A stretch of DNA of 60,982 bases from Olavius algarvensis Delta 4 endosymbiont (GTDB taxonomy: Bacteria > Desulfobacterota > Desulfobacteria > Desulfobacterales > CAJINA01): the NCBI GenBank assembly GCA_905176665.1, contig CAJINA010000108.1, positions 1 to 60,982 of the forward strand, given 5' to 3'. Below the pieces are notes generated by a model. It did no database searches. It was not told where the DNA came from and was given only the letters and a program-made list of their open reading frames with translations. Below, piece by piece: positions 37,770-46,958 of this stretch. The position numbers and the translations under genes are program-made. The first letter of the stretch is position 1; every line of letters begins with the position of its first letter.

Positions 37770-40067
37770 ATGCAGGTGAACCAGAGCGCGGCCGGCTCGA
37801 TTCTAGACCGGATAGGCAACACGCCGCTGGTTGAAATCAAGCGGCTGAATCCCAATCCCAATGTACGCATGCTGGCCAAACTGGAGTATTTTAATCCCGG
37901 CGGCAGTGTGAAAGACCGGGCGGCCCTGGCAATGATTGAAGCCGGCGAGAAAACGGGCGATCTGACCCACGCCAAGACAGTTATCGAGGCGACCAGCGGC
38001 AATACCGGCATTGGATTGGCTTTGGTCTGTTCGGTCAAGGGCTATCGGCTGTTGCTGGCCATGTCGGAACTTGTAAGTGTCGAAAGGCAGAAGATTCTCA
38101 AGGGCCGGGGGGCGGAAATATTGTTGACCCCCGGGCACCTGGGGACGGACGGGGCCATAGAGGAAGTCTATAGCCGGGCTTTAGCAGAGCCGGACAGGTA
38201 TTTCATGGCCGACCAGTTCAACAATCCCGCCAACTGGCAGGCACATTACAACGGCACCGGCCCCGAAATCTGGGAGCAGACCGGCGGGCAGGTGGATGTA
38301 CTGGTGGCAACCCTGGGAACCGCCGGCACCCTCATGGGGCTATCCCGGCGCCTCAAGGAATATAATCCGGATGTCACCGTCGTAGGGGTGGAACCCTATC
38401 TGGGGCACCGGATCCAGGGACTTAAAAACATGAAGGAGGCTTACCGTCCGGAAATATTTGAAAAGGTCCGTCTGGATGAGAAGATCAATATCGACGATGA
38501 AGAAGCCTTTGAAATGACCCGGCGCCTGGCCCGCATCGAGGGTCTGTTCGTGGGGATGAGCAGCGGGGCCGCCATGGCGATAGCCTGTAAGCAGGCCCGG
38601 GAGATGGATTCGGGGACGCTGGTGGTCGTTATGCCGGACAATGGGGAGCGATATCTGAGCACGCCCCTGTTCGATGTACATGAGAAGGTCGGCCTTAAGG
38701 TGTTCAACACGGTTTCCCGCCAGAAAGAGCCGCTCGATACCCTGGAGCCGGGTAAGGTTTCCATCTACTCGTGCGGTCCCACAGCCCATGCCCGGATGCA
38801 CCTGGGTGAATGCCGGCGCTATATTTTTTCAGATCTCTTGTGCCGCTATCTGGCGTATCGCGGGTATGCTGTCAACCACGTGGTGAACATCACCGACCTG
38901 GATGACAAGACCATTGCAGGGGCTGAGCAGGCGGGTGTCCCACATGCCGATTTCACCGCCCGGAACATTACCGAATTTCAATCCGATCTTGATTTGCTGG
39001 GCATTCAGCCGGCCAACCATTTTCCACGGACAACTGAAAACATCGATGAAATGGTCGCCCTGTCCGAGAAGCTCATCGAAAAGGGTTTTGCTTACGAGAA
39101 ACTGCGGTCCCTCTATTTTGACATCTCCCGATTCTCCCAGTACGGGAAGCTGTCCGGCGTCGATCTCGACAAGATCAAGCTGGGGGCCACGGTGGATCTG
39201 GACGATTATGAAAAGGATAATCCCCGCGACTTTACCCTGCTGCGGCGATCTACGCTGTCGGAGTTGAAAAAGGGCATCTACACCAAGACCCGCTGGGGGA
39301 ATATCCGTCCCGCCTGGCACATCCAATGTGCCGCCATGAGTATGAAATACCTCGGGGAGACATTCGATCTGCACACCAGCGGGCGTGAGTTGATCTTTCC
39401 CCACCACGAGAATGAGATCGCCATTGCCGGGGCGGTTACCGGCAAACCGCTGGCGCGCTATTGGATGCACTGCGACACGGTTTCGGTGAACGGGAAAGCG
39501 GTGGACACCAAGGGTACCGGCCTGACCCTGCCCGACCTGGTTGCCAGGGGTTATACCGGCCGTCAGATCCGGTGCTGGCTTTTGACCACCCACTACCGCA
39601 AACCGGTCACCTTCTCAGCGGACAAACTGGTCCAGGCCCATAAGGCCCTGAAGCGCATTGATAAAACCATTCAGGGGCTGCTGCAGGCGCCTGACCAAGC
39701 TGAACCGTATCCCGAACTGGACCAACTGCTGTATGACCTTAAAAACGGGTTCATCGGGGCCATGGATGACGATTTGAATATTTCCAAGGCCATGGCGTGT
39801 ATTTTCAGGCACGTCAAGCAGATCAACGTGCTCCTCCAGCAAAGACGCCTGAATACGGCCTGCGCCGACCAGATCCTCGACACCTTTTGTCAGTTGGATG
39901 GTGTCCTCGGGTTGTTCGATTTCAATGATGCCGCCGCCAATGAGCAGGTGCGCCGACTTATTCAGCAGCGCGACCGGGCCCGGCGTGAACGCGATTGGGA
40001 AAAAGCCGACCGGTTGCGGGACCAGCTTGAAAAACTGGGGGTTGTCGTAATGGATTACAAAGCCTAA
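37770..40067 (+). CDS. Fusion of cysteine synthase (CysK/CysM) with a cysteinyl-tRNA-synthetase-like domain
   Basis: ATG 37770 is preferred (GAGGTGA 8 nt upstream) over GTG 37758; the product is 765 residues. Residues 1-310 form a complete PLP cysteine synthase: NTPLVEIKRL, PGGSVKDR with PLP Lys48, TSGNTGIG, GTAGTLMG, SSGAAMA and PDNGERYLST. Residues 326-765 align along the whole class I CysRS: zinc ligands appear kept (Cys335 in SCGPT, Cys520 in WHIQCAAM, His545/546 and Glu547 in FPHHENE), the HIGH motif reads HLGE, and the C-terminal helical RERDWEKADRLRDQLEKLG is present. The KMSKS loop is gone: YWMHCDTVSVNGK is followed by AVDTKGTG. Amino-acid binding looks plausible, but normal ATP-dependent tRNA charging is doubtful unless the family uses a variant loop. 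Confidence 0.88.
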   Translation: MQVNQSAAGSILDRIGNTPLVEIKRLNPNPNVRMLAKLEYFNPGGSVKDRAALAMIEAGEKTGDLTHAKTVIEATSGNTGIGLALVCSVKGYRLLLAMSELVSVERQKILKGRGAEILLTPGHLGTDGAIEEVYSRALAEPDRYFMADQFNNPANWQAHYNGTGPEIWEQTGGQVDVLVATLGTAGTLMGLSRRLKEYNPDVTVVGVEPYLGHRIQGLKNMKEAYRPEIFEKVRLDEKINIDDEEAFEMTRRLARIEGLFVGMSSGAAMAIACKQAREMDSGTLVVVMPDNGERYLSTPLFDVHEKVGLKVFNTVSRQKEPLDTLEPGKVSIYSCGPTAHARMHLGECRRYIFSDLLCRYLAYRGYAVNHVVNITDLDDKTIAGAEQAGVPHADFTARNITEFQSDLDLLGIQPANHFPRTTENIDEMVALSEKLIEKGFAYEKLRSLYFDISRFSQYGKLSGVDLDKIKLGATVDLDDYEKDNPRDFTLLRRSTLSELKKGIYTKTRWGNIRPAWHIQCAAMSMKYLGETFDLHTSGRELIFPHHENEIAIAGAVTGKPLARYWMHCDTVSVNGKAVDTKGTGLTLPDLVARGYTGRQIRCWLLTTHYRKPVTFSADKLVQAHKALKRIDKTIQGLLQAPDQAEPYPELDQLLYDLKNGFIGAMDDDLNISKAMACIFRHVKQINVLLQQRRLNTACADQILDTFCQLDGVLGLFDFNDAAANEQVRRLIQQRDRARRERDWEKADRLRDQLEKLGVVVMDYKA

Positions 40068-40088
40068 GTTAGGGCAAAAAAAGCAGGC

Positions 40089-40177
40089 ATTTAGACTGAA
40101 GACTGAAGGCAGAACATTTCCAGCGCGACCTGGTCAAGAACGTGAACCTACTTCAACCTTCAGTCTTCAGCCTAAAT
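40089..40177. repeat. 21-bp inverted repeat downstream of cysK-cysS
   Basis: The arms 40089-40109 and 40157-40177 are inverted copies with one mismatch, separated by 47 bp, and are built from ACTGAAG units with a TTTAG end. It lies between two + genes; a long hairpin could form in the transcript. It is related in sequence to the element at 52337-52554. Confidence 0.8.
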
Positions 40178-40222
40178 AACCTACCCCGGCCCTCAGGGTC
40201 GGGGTATTGAGGCCAAATTCAA

Positions 40223-41200
40223 ATGAAACATATTCCCGTTTATTTCCCCATGACCTATCTGCCGGCGACCGGTCTGAACAGGCTGGCCGCCTGCTTTGGC
40301 AAAACCCGGGTGTATCGGCCCGCAGACAGCCCCCTGCCCGAAGCCATGCAGGCGGCAGCCCAACAAGGGCGACTGGAGATCGAGATACCGTGCGCCGCCG
40401 AGACGGACAAGCTGGCCGCTCTCTTGGAGGCTTATTATGCCTGGGCGGTTGAAAACAAGGGGGTTGATCTGGCGGCCCTGAAAGGTTGGGAGACCGGGAT
40501 ACCCTTTTTCGGGGAAACTTCCGTTTCGGGAATACGACAGAATATCCGGGAGATGGGCGGCCCGGGCGGGCAGGCCGAAACATCCGACCCGCGCATGGAA
40601 GCCCGGTTGTTTCTGACCATGGCTCAGGAGCTTGACCGGCAGGACAGTGAGCTGGAAAAATCACTTGATGACGTGCGGGCCAAGGAGAACAGCATGCTGG
40701 TGGCGCTTTTAGGGGATGCGGCCCACCAGCGTGACGTGGCGGCCACCATGTCGGGCGGTCAGGAGACTGATCCGGGGGCCTACATGACCGGCAGTCGGCT
40801 CAAGACTTGGTGGCAGGTTGCCCGCGAAGGGAGCGGGCCCGGCAATCTATTGGTCACGGACAGCCGGGCAGTGATCGACTATCTGGTGGAAAGATATCCA
40901 GGGTTGCAGAAAACCGGTCCTGAATTGGTACTGCCCCGGATGCAATCCGCTGAAGCGCCGCCGGCTGCCTGGCAATCGCAACTGATGGATTATCTGGGTG
41001 AGCTGATTTCAAGCCAGGCCGATGTAAATCCCCCGGCGAGCCTGCCCGCGGCAGCGCCGGCATTACATCTTTCCATTTACCGCCTGGCCGGGATCGATGC
41101 GGCGGCGTTTTTTACCGGCCTGGATGTACCGGGAGGGGCAGGTTCCCCGGCGGCCGGGAAGTTTAATCTGGTGATCTGTTTGATCGAAGCCAAAGTTTAG
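40223..41200 (+). CDS. Conserved-looking protein of unknown function
   Basis: 325 residues, no signal peptide or membrane helix, no domain I recognise. The N-terminus (PVYFPMTYLPATGLNRLAAC) followed by an acidic, Ala/Gly-rich helical body with repeated ELDRQDSELEKSLDDVRAKE suggests a soluble cytoplasmic protein with a coiled-coil segment near 130-160. Codon use matches its neighbours (GC-rich third positions), so it is probably a real resident gene. It is preceded by the 21-bp inverted repeat and followed by the ferredoxin gene after a 205-bp gap. No function is assigned. Confidence 0.75.
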   Translation: MKHIPVYFPMTYLPATGLNRLAACFGKTRVYRPADSPLPEAMQAAAQQGRLEIEIPCAAETDKLAALLEAYYAWAVENKGVDLAALKGWETGIPFFGETSVSGIRQNIREMGGPGGQAETSDPRMEARLFLTMAQELDRQDSELEKSLDDVRAKENSMLVALLGDAAHQRDVAATMSGGQETDPGAYMTGSRLKTWWQVAREGSGPGNLLVTDSRAVIDYLVERYPGLQKTGPELVLPRMQSAEAPPAAWQSQLMDYLGELISSQADVNPPASLPAAAPALHLSIYRLAGIDAAAFFTGLDVPGGAGSPAAGKFNLVICLIEAKV

Positions 41201-41300
41201 CGCTAATAACCAAAAGTAGTAATAATTATAATTATTTAATATGGTTGCAAATGTGTCCGGTCTTAAATTGAGCCTCGGTGAAGAAAAATATATGCCAGGG

Positions 41301-41327
41301 GTTGACTCACTGATTCAATTGGTATAA
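41301..41327 (+). promoter_or_regulatory. Candidate sigma-70 promoter for the ferredoxin gene
   Basis: TTGACT (41301-41306) and TATAAG (41322-41327) with a 15-bp spacer lie about 80 bp before the ferredoxin ATG in an AT-rich stretch. The spacer is shorter than the ideal 17 bp. Confidence 0.4.
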
Positions 41328-41405
41328 GGAAATTTTCCGACGATATAACACAAATGGTGAAAAGTTCACCAAATTTCAACATATTATTTATAAGGAGAGG
41401 AAATA

Positions 41406-41594
41406 ATGGCTTTTATTCCGACCGTAGAAGCAGATAAATGCGAAGGTTGCGAAGAGTGTGTAGATGTATGCCCCGTCGAAGTCTTCGAGATGGAAGACGA
41501 GAAATCCGTTGTCGTCAATGGCGACGAATGTCTGGGCTGTGAGAGCTGCATAGAAGTATGTGAAACGGATGCCATCACCGTTGAAGAAACCTAA
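41406..41594 (+). CDS. 2[4Fe-4S] ferredoxin
   Basis: 62 residues with two CxxCxxCxxxC motifs (CEGCEECVDVCP and CLGCESCIEVCE), each serving one [4Fe-4S] cluster together with the last Cys of the other. The protein is very acidic, as expected for a low-potential electron carrier of the clostridial/deltaproteobacterial type. A strong ribosome site AAGGAGAGG lies before the ATG, and its own promoter candidate and terminator indicate a monocistronic, probably highly expressed gene. The redox partner is unknown. Confidence 0.95.
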   Translation: MAFIPTVEADKCEGCEECVDVCPVEVFEMEDEKSVVVNGDECLGCESCIEVCETDAITVEET

Positions 41595-41614
41595 GATCTA
41601 AAACGGTTTAAATC

Positions 41615-41650
41615 ACCCCGGTATGCCTAAAATGGCTGCCGGGGTTTTTT
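41615..41650 (+). terminator. Intrinsic terminator of the ferredoxin gene
   Basis: A 7-bp stem ACCCCGG (41615-41621) with CCGGGGT (41639-41645), loop 17 nt, followed by a T run to 41650. It starts 20 bp after the ferredoxin stop. Confidence 0.85.
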
Positions 41651-41744
41651 ATTGGCCCGCGGTATGTCTGGTGCGGCCAACCCTGATCCCCATCGAGCCC
41701 GTCACACTTGCGGAGCCCCGGCAACTTTGGTATACCCTCTACCC

Positions 41745-42077
41745 ATGAAACAATACCTCATAGATGAACTAAGGCTTGAAGATTACGAAAAAATCAAGAC
41801 CTACCTGGATGACAATATTAAAAATTCACCTGTGGCGGGGCTCTACTGGATCCCGCTGGCGCCGGAACTACTCGCCGATAGTCAGGCGGCGCACCCGGAG
41901 TGCGGCCCGCACCATTTCGCCCTGGAGCTTCTGGAAGACCGGATTGCCTGTGAACTTCTGATACGGGCCGAGCAGATTATCCGCTGCAGCTGCATCGGTT
42001 ATGCCACCCGGGAACAGCGTAACTGGCTGATTGACTATATCGATGCCATACTTGAAAAGCTGGACATCAGCGTTTAG
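41745..42077 (+). CDS. Small protein of unknown function
   Basis: The start is ATG 41745 (MKQYLIDELRLEDYEKIKTY); 110 residues, soluble, acidic, mostly helical. It has a central segment LYWIPLAPELL followed by CGPHHFALELLEDRIACELL, which reads like a conserved core, and a pair of Cys (IIRCSCIGYATREQRNWL). I do not recognise the family. It lies between the ferredoxin and RNase J genes, 117 bp before the latter. Confidence 0.72.
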   Translation: MKQYLIDELRLEDYEKIKTYLDDNIKNSPVAGLYWIPLAPELLADSQAAHPECGPHHFALELLEDRIACELLIRAEQIIRCSCIGYATREQRNWLIDYIDAILEKLDISV

Positions 42078-42194
42078 CAGCCAACTGTACAATTGGAAGC
42101 TATCCCAGGGCTGATGTTGGGCCTAAATTGTATTTAACAGGGTCACCCCGGTAGTATCGGCAGATCCGATAGCACGGCAACAGGAATCGCATTC

Positions 42195-43844
42195 ATGTTG
42201 AAAATCATTCCCCTTGGCGGCCTGGGAGAAATCGGGCTGAACATGATGGTGTTCGAATACGGGGACACCATCTTCGTTATCGATGCCGGCCTGATGTTTC
42301 CGGAGGATTACATGCTCGGGATCGATTATGTCATCCCGGATATGAGCTACCTGCGGGCGAACCGCTCCAAAGTTATGGGGGTCATCCTCACCCATGCCCA
42401 TGAGGACCATGTCGGCGCTCTACCCTACCTCTTGAGAGAGGTGAGCGCACCGGTCTTTGCCACCCCCTTTACCATGGGCATGATCAAGCATAAACTCGAT
42501 CACTTCAGGCTCAAATCTGATGTTGCCCTGCATGCGATTCACGCCGGGGAAACCTTGAAACTGGGCGAATTCGAACTTGAATTCATCCGTGTGAATCACA
42601 GCACCGTTGATGGCGTCGGCCTATCCATCCAGACCCCCTACGGACAGATCGTACATACCGGGGATTTCAAGATCAGCAACAATCCGATCGGCGCCACGGG
42701 CACCGATGTCAATGCCTTTGCCCGGTGCGGACAGGAAGGCGTGTTGCTGCTCATGTCCGATTCCACCAATGTGGAGAAGGATGGTTACACCATCTCCGAT
42801 CAGGATGTGGGCGAGACCATTACGGGTATCGGTTCAACCGCCAGCGGCCGTATGATCGTCGCCCTGTTTGCATCCAGCATCCCGCGCATTCAGCAGGCCG
42901 TCAAGACCGCCCGCGTGACCGGCCGCAAAATAATTTTTAACGGGAAAAGCGTGGAAACCAGCGTGGAGATCGCCCGCCGGTTGGGCTACCTCAGGATTCC
43001 GGCGGAGCTTGAGATCGACATCAGCCAGGTGCACGAATACCCGGACAATGAAATCCTCATTGTAACCACCGGCAGCCAGGGTGAACCGATGGCGGCCTTG
43101 TCGCGCATGGCTTCCGGAAATCACCAGCACATCAGGATTAAAAAAGAAGACACGGTCATCCTCTCTTCAAAATTCATTCCGGGCAACGAAAAAGCCATTA
43201 CCGGGATCATCAACAGCCTGTACCGCCGGGGCGCCGACGTCGTGTACGAAAAAATTTCCGATATCCATGTTTCCGGCCATGCTTTTCGGGAAGAACTGAA
43301 GTTGATGATCAACCTGACCCGGCCGCAGTATTTTATTCCGATCCATGGGGAATACCGCCACCTCACGCTCCACTCGCGCCTGGCCCGGGAGGTGGGAATC
43401 CCCGCCGATAAGATTGAGATTGTCGAAAACGGCCAAATTATCTGTGTCGATAAAAAAGGAGTGCGGACCTATGGTGACGTGCAAATCGGCCGGGTTCTCG
43501 TGGACGGTAAAGGCGTCGGGGATGTGGGGCGGAGCGTATTGAAAGAAAGACAGGTCCTGTCGGAGGAGGGCCTGGTGATTGTCAATATGGCGATTGATGA
43601 GGAGTCCGGATACATTATCTACGGACCCAAACTGGCTTCGCGCGGGTTCGTGTTCGAGACCGAAACCGGACACTTGCTCGAAGACGCCAAGTGTGTAATT
43701 CTGGAAATCGTGGACGAGATCGGGCCGGACACCGCCCATCGGGTGGAAAAGATCCGGTCCAAAGTTCAAAGTGCGCTGCGGAAGTATTTTTCTTTCACCA
43801 TTAAAAGGCGGCCGGTCATTCTGCCGTTCATCCTCGAAGTGTAG
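42195..43844 (+). CDS. rnj: Ribonuclease J
   Basis: 549 residues: metallo-beta-lactamase/beta-CASP RNase with HAHEDHVGALPY (zinc site), HTGDFKI, SDSTNVEKDGYT, the beta-CASP blocks TTGSQGEPMAALSRM and HVSGHAFREEL, and IHGEYRHL. The C-terminal domain (about 450-549) is complete. It works in mRNA turnover and rRNA maturation with 5'-3' exonuclease and endonuclease activity. The ftsK ATG follows 2 bp after its stop, so the two are cotranscribed. Confidence 0.95.
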   Translation: MLKIIPLGGLGEIGLNMMVFEYGDTIFVIDAGLMFPEDYMLGIDYVIPDMSYLRANRSKVMGVILTHAHEDHVGALPYLLREVSAPVFATPFTMGMIKHKLDHFRLKSDVALHAIHAGETLKLGEFELEFIRVNHSTVDGVGLSIQTPYGQIVHTGDFKISNNPIGATGTDVNAFARCGQEGVLLLMSDSTNVEKDGYTISDQDVGETITGIGSTASGRMIVALFASSIPRIQQAVKTARVTGRKIIFNGKSVETSVEIARRLGYLRIPAELEIDISQVHEYPDNEILIVTTGSQGEPMAALSRMASGNHQHIRIKKEDTVILSSKFIPGNEKAITGIINSLYRRGADVVYEKISDIHVSGHAFREELKLMINLTRPQYFIPIHGEYRHLTLHSRLAREVGIPADKIEIVENGQIICVDKKGVRTYGDVQIGRVLVDGKGVGDVGRSVLKERQVLSEEGLVIVNMAIDEESGYIIYGPKLASRGFVFETETGHLLEDAKCVILEIVDEIGPDTAHRVEKIRSKVQSALRKYFSFTIKRRPVILPFILEV

Positions 43845-43846
43845 CC

Positions 43847-46015
43847 ATGCGCAAAGAAATCATCGGACTGCTGTTATTCTTTCTGGTCATCTTTACCCTG
43901 ATCAGTCTTTTATCCTACAGTCCTCTTGATCCTTCCATCCACAACGCCGCCGTGTCCGAGAACATCTACAACCAGTTCGGTTTTCTGGGAGCCCATCTGG
44001 CCGGGCTGCTCATCGGCCTGTTCGGCCTCGGGGCGTTTTGGACGCCGCTATTGCTTTTGCTGGTGAGCATTCACTTCTTCGGCGGCCATCCGCGCAAAAT
44101 TATGGCCCTGACGATAGGCGGCGGGGTCCTCCTGGTAATTACCACGGGGGCCCTGTTCAGTTTGGGCGCCTCTCCCGCCAACGACTACATGGTTTTCGGC
44201 AGCGCCTATTCATCCGGCGGTGTCATTGGCATTCCCTTGAAATCGATCCTGGTACGGTATTCCAATGTCACCGGCGCAGCGATCATCCTGATCGTGCTCT
44301 GGACGGTAGGGTTTATAATGGCCACCGGTTTTTCCCTGGTGCGGTTCGGCAGCCGCTGCTGGATCACCTTAAAGTATTTGGTTGAGCGTCTCCAGACGTT
44401 CTGGATCAAGATCAAGGAGCGCCGTAAAAAAGCTAAAAAGAGGGTGGCCGTCCAAAAGAAACAGGCTGCCCGCAAACCCAAAGAGGTGAAGATCAAGGCA
44501 CCCACGCCCAAAGCGGCTGTAAAGCCCGCGCCGGCACCCAAGCAGGAAATGTTCGATTTTATGCCCGACGCTAAAGGCTTCAAGCTGCCCTCCATGAAGT
44601 TTCTGGATGATCCGGCGCCCCGGCCGGAGACGGTCGATGATGAAAACCTGAAAATGAAATCCCGCCTGCTGGAAAAGAAGCTGGATGATTTTGGTGTCAA
44701 GGGCAGCGTCGTGACAGTCTCTCCCGGTCCGGTCATTACCACGTTTGAATATGAACCGGCCCCGGGTATCAAGATCAACAAGGTGGTCAATCTCTCCGAT
44801 GACCTGGCCCTGGCCCTGCGGGCCGCCAGCATCCGGATCGTGGCCCCGATTCCCGGTAAAGCGGTGATCGGCATCGAAATACCCAACGCAATCCGTGAGC
44901 TGGTCCAGTTCAAGGAAGTGGTTGCGTCCACGGCCTTTGCAAAGAACAAATCCAGCCTGCCGCTATGTCTCGGCAAGGACATCGTGGGGAATCCGGTGGT
45001 GGAACAGTTGGAGAAGATGCCGCACCTTTTAATTGCCGGCGCGACCGGAACGGGCAAGAGCGTGGGGCTCAACACGATGATCTGCAGCCTGCTGTACCGC
45101 GCGACACCCGCGGATATAAAACTGATCATGGTAGATCCGAAGAGGATTGAATTGTCGATGTATGACGGCATCCCCCACCTGATCACACCGGTGGTCACGG
45201 ATGCCAAGAAAGCCACCAATGCGCTTTTCTGGGCGGTCCGCGAAATGGAAAGGCGCTACGAACTGCTTTCGGAAACCAAGGTCCGCAATATCGGGCAGTA
45301 CAACAAAAAGGTGGCCCAGGGAAAAGTTGAGACCCAAGAGGATGCTGAGCAGCCTGAAAAGCTGCCCTATATCGTCATTATCATCGATGAACTGGCGGAC
45401 CTGATGATGGTGGCTTCCCGGGATGTCGAGGTGGCCCTGACCCGGTTGGCCCAGATGGCCCGCGCCGCCGGTATGCACCTGATCCTGGCCACGCAGCGGC
45501 CCTCCGTGGATGTGCTGACCGGAATTATCAAGGCCAACTTTCCAGCGCGTTTGACCTTCCAGGTCTCCTCCCGGACAGATTCACGCACCGTCATCGATGC
45601 CAACGGGGCCGAGAACCTGCTGGGCAACGGGGATATGCTGCTCATGCCGCCCGGGACGGCCAACTTAATGCGCGTGCACGGGGCCTATATATCCGAGGGT
45701 GAACTCGGCCGCATCGTCGAATTTTTGCGGCAGCAGAAAGGGCCCGAGTATAACGACGAGATCCTCAAACCGCCCGTCAAGGAAGCTGCCGACCCGGACA
45801 ACGAGGAATACGACGAGCGCTACGACGAAGCCGTGGCGATTGTTACCAAAACCCGCCAGGCATCCATCTCAAAGGTTCAGCGGCACCTGCGCATTGGTTA
45901 TAACCGGGCCGCCCGCATCATTGAAAGAATGGAGCAGGAGGGTATCGTGGGGCCGGCGGACGGCGCCAAGCCGCGGGAGGTGCTGGTACGCAGCTACGAC
46001 GATATCCCCGATTAG
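43847..46015 (+). CDS. ftsK: DNA translocase FtsK
   Basis: 722 residues: four membrane helices (about 7-28, 55-77, 84-108, 140-165), a short basic/Pro linker, then an FtsK motor with Walker A AGATGTGKSVGLN, Walker B YIVIIIDELADLMM, and SGADxLLGxGDML-type block ENLLGNGDMLLMP. The C-terminal gamma winged helix (about 655-720; ASISKVQRHLRIGYNRAARI) should read KOPS. It pumps chromosome ends through the division septum. The TAG stop forms the first bases of a large palindromic element. Confidence 0.95.
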   Translation: MRKEIIGLLLFFLVIFTLISLLSYSPLDPSIHNAAVSENIYNQFGFLGAHLAGLLIGLFGLGAFWTPLLLLLVSIHFFGGHPRKIMALTIGGGVLLVITTGALFSLGASPANDYMVFGSAYSSGGVIGIPLKSILVRYSNVTGAAIILIVLWTVGFIMATGFSLVRFGSRCWITLKYLVERLQTFWIKIKERRKKAKKRVAVQKKQAARKPKEVKIKAPTPKAAVKPAPAPKQEMFDFMPDAKGFKLPSMKFLDDPAPRPETVDDENLKMKSRLLEKKLDDFGVKGSVVTVSPGPVITTFEYEPAPGIKINKVVNLSDDLALALRAASIRIVAPIPGKAVIGIEIPNAIRELVQFKEVVASTAFAKNKSSLPLCLGKDIVGNPVVEQLEKMPHLLIAGATGTGKSVGLNTMICSLLYRATPADIKLIMVDPKRIELSMYDGIPHLITPVVTDAKKATNALFWAVREMERRYELLSETKVRNIGQYNKKVAQGKVETQEDAEQPEKLPYIVIIIDELADLMMVASRDVEVALTRLAQMARAAGMHLILATQRPSVDVLTGIIKANFPARLTFQVSSRTDSRTVIDANGAENLLGNGDMLLMPPGTANLMRVHGAYISEGELGRIVEFLRQQKGPEYNDEILKPPVKEAADPDNEEYDERYDEAVAIVTKTRQASISKVQRHLRIGYNRAARIIERMEQEGIVGPADGAKPREVLVRSYDDIPD

Positions 46016-46157
46016 AAGCGGTTTCAGCGTTATCCATTGAACCAATCTCTGCGTTGGCCGCACGGTTCAAATCCTCGAAGTACACAAGTACTCCTTCGGT
46101 TTAAACCGTGCGTCCGCCTTGATCTTGGCCCAATGGATAGCGCTGAAACCGCTTCTA
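46013..46157. repeat. 145-bp nested palindromic element on the ftsK stop codon
   Basis: The outer arms 46013-46039 and 46131-46157 are 27-bp inverted copies with one mismatch. Inside, GCACGGTTCAAA (46060-46071) pairs with TTTAAACCGTGC (46100-46111, one mismatch), and AGTAC/GTACT sits at the centre. The central stretch (ATCCTCGA...CCTTCGGT...CGCCTTGATCT) is similar in layout to the tandem elements at 60575-60982. It is non-coding. Confidence 0.85.
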
Positions 46158-46188
46158 ACAAATTTACCATTATTTGATCTCCCTTACC

Positions 46189-46225
46189 TGTCATTCTGAG
46201 GAACCGAGCGACGAAGAATCCCCCG
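46189..46225. repeat. Short dispersed repeat fragment of the TGTCATTCTGAG...GAAGAATC type
   Basis: TGTCATTCTGAG followed by GAGCGACGAAGAATCCCC resembles a short repeat that I have seen dispersed in intergenic regions of many unrelated bacteria. It is a single copy here. Confidence 0.45.
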
Positions 46226-46313
46226 CGACAAAAGTATGGCGCTGGCAAATAAGGGGCTCTTTGCTGAACGCAGAGTACCGGGCAAGAAGATTTAGATTCT
46301 GGAAAGGGATGCA

Positions 46314-46958
46314 ATGAAGCATCAGTTTGAAAAATTGATCGGTGAAACCAAGGGGTTTCTCGATCCAGCGGAAGGGCAGCGGTTGTATACGGTTGCCTTG
46401 GAAGCCTCGCGGTTGGGGCCGTGCCTGGAAATCGGCAGCTATTGCGGCAAGTCCGCCCTTTACCTGGGCAGCGCCTGTCGGCAAAACGGCCAGGTGCTTT
46501 ACTCCATAGACCACCATCGTGGTTCGGAGGAGCAGCAGCCCGGGGAAGCGTACTTCGATCCGGATCTGTTTGACGACCGGCGCGGCCTTATCGACACGCT
46601 GCCTTTCTTGCGACGGACACTGGCCCAGGCTGACCTGGAGGAGACGGTTGTCCCGCTGGTCTGTTCTTCGCAGGTTGCGGCAAAATCCTGGGCCACTCCT
46701 CTGGCCCTGGTCTTCATTGACGGCGGGCACGCCTTTGAGACCGCCTGGCAGGATTATCTCTGCTGGTCCGGACATCTTCAGCCGGGCGGATACCTGCTGA
46801 TCCACGATATCTTCGGAGATCCCACAAAAGGGGGACAGGCGCCCTATGACGTTTACAAACGGGCCCAGGCCTCGGATCTTTATGAAACGCTGGATATGAC
46901 CGGCACCCTGGGCGTATTACGGCGTCGGGCAGATGGAGAAACCGGTGCAGCTGTTTAA
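46314..46958 (+). CDS. Class I SAM-dependent methyltransferase (Methyltransf_24-like)
   Basis: 214 residues: motif [16 protein letters not shown], acidic motif [13 protein letters not shown], and [19 protein letters not shown] followed by [11 protein letters not shown], the layout of the small methyltransferase family often linked to sugar or cephalosporin-hydroxylase-like enzymes. It has no membrane helix. ATG 46314 follows GAAAGGGAT. Its end overlaps the proposed mntP start by 26 bp. The substrate is unknown. Confidence 0.82.
   Translation: MKHQFEKLIGETKGFLDPAEGQRLYTVALEASRLGPCLEIGSYCGKSALYLGSACRQNGQVLYSIDHHRGSEEQQPGEAYFDPDLFDDRRGLIDTLPFLRRTLAQADLEETVVPLVCSSQVAAKSWATPLALVFIDGGHAFETAWQDYLCWSGHLQPGGYLLIHDIFGDPTKGGQAPYDVYKRAQASDLYETLDMTGTLGVLRRRADGETGAAV

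Noticed and set aside
44206..45219. A 337-codon minus-strand frame opposite ftsK.
   Set aside because: Ser/Arg-rich composition typical of an antisense shadow; ftsK motifs occupy the plus strand.
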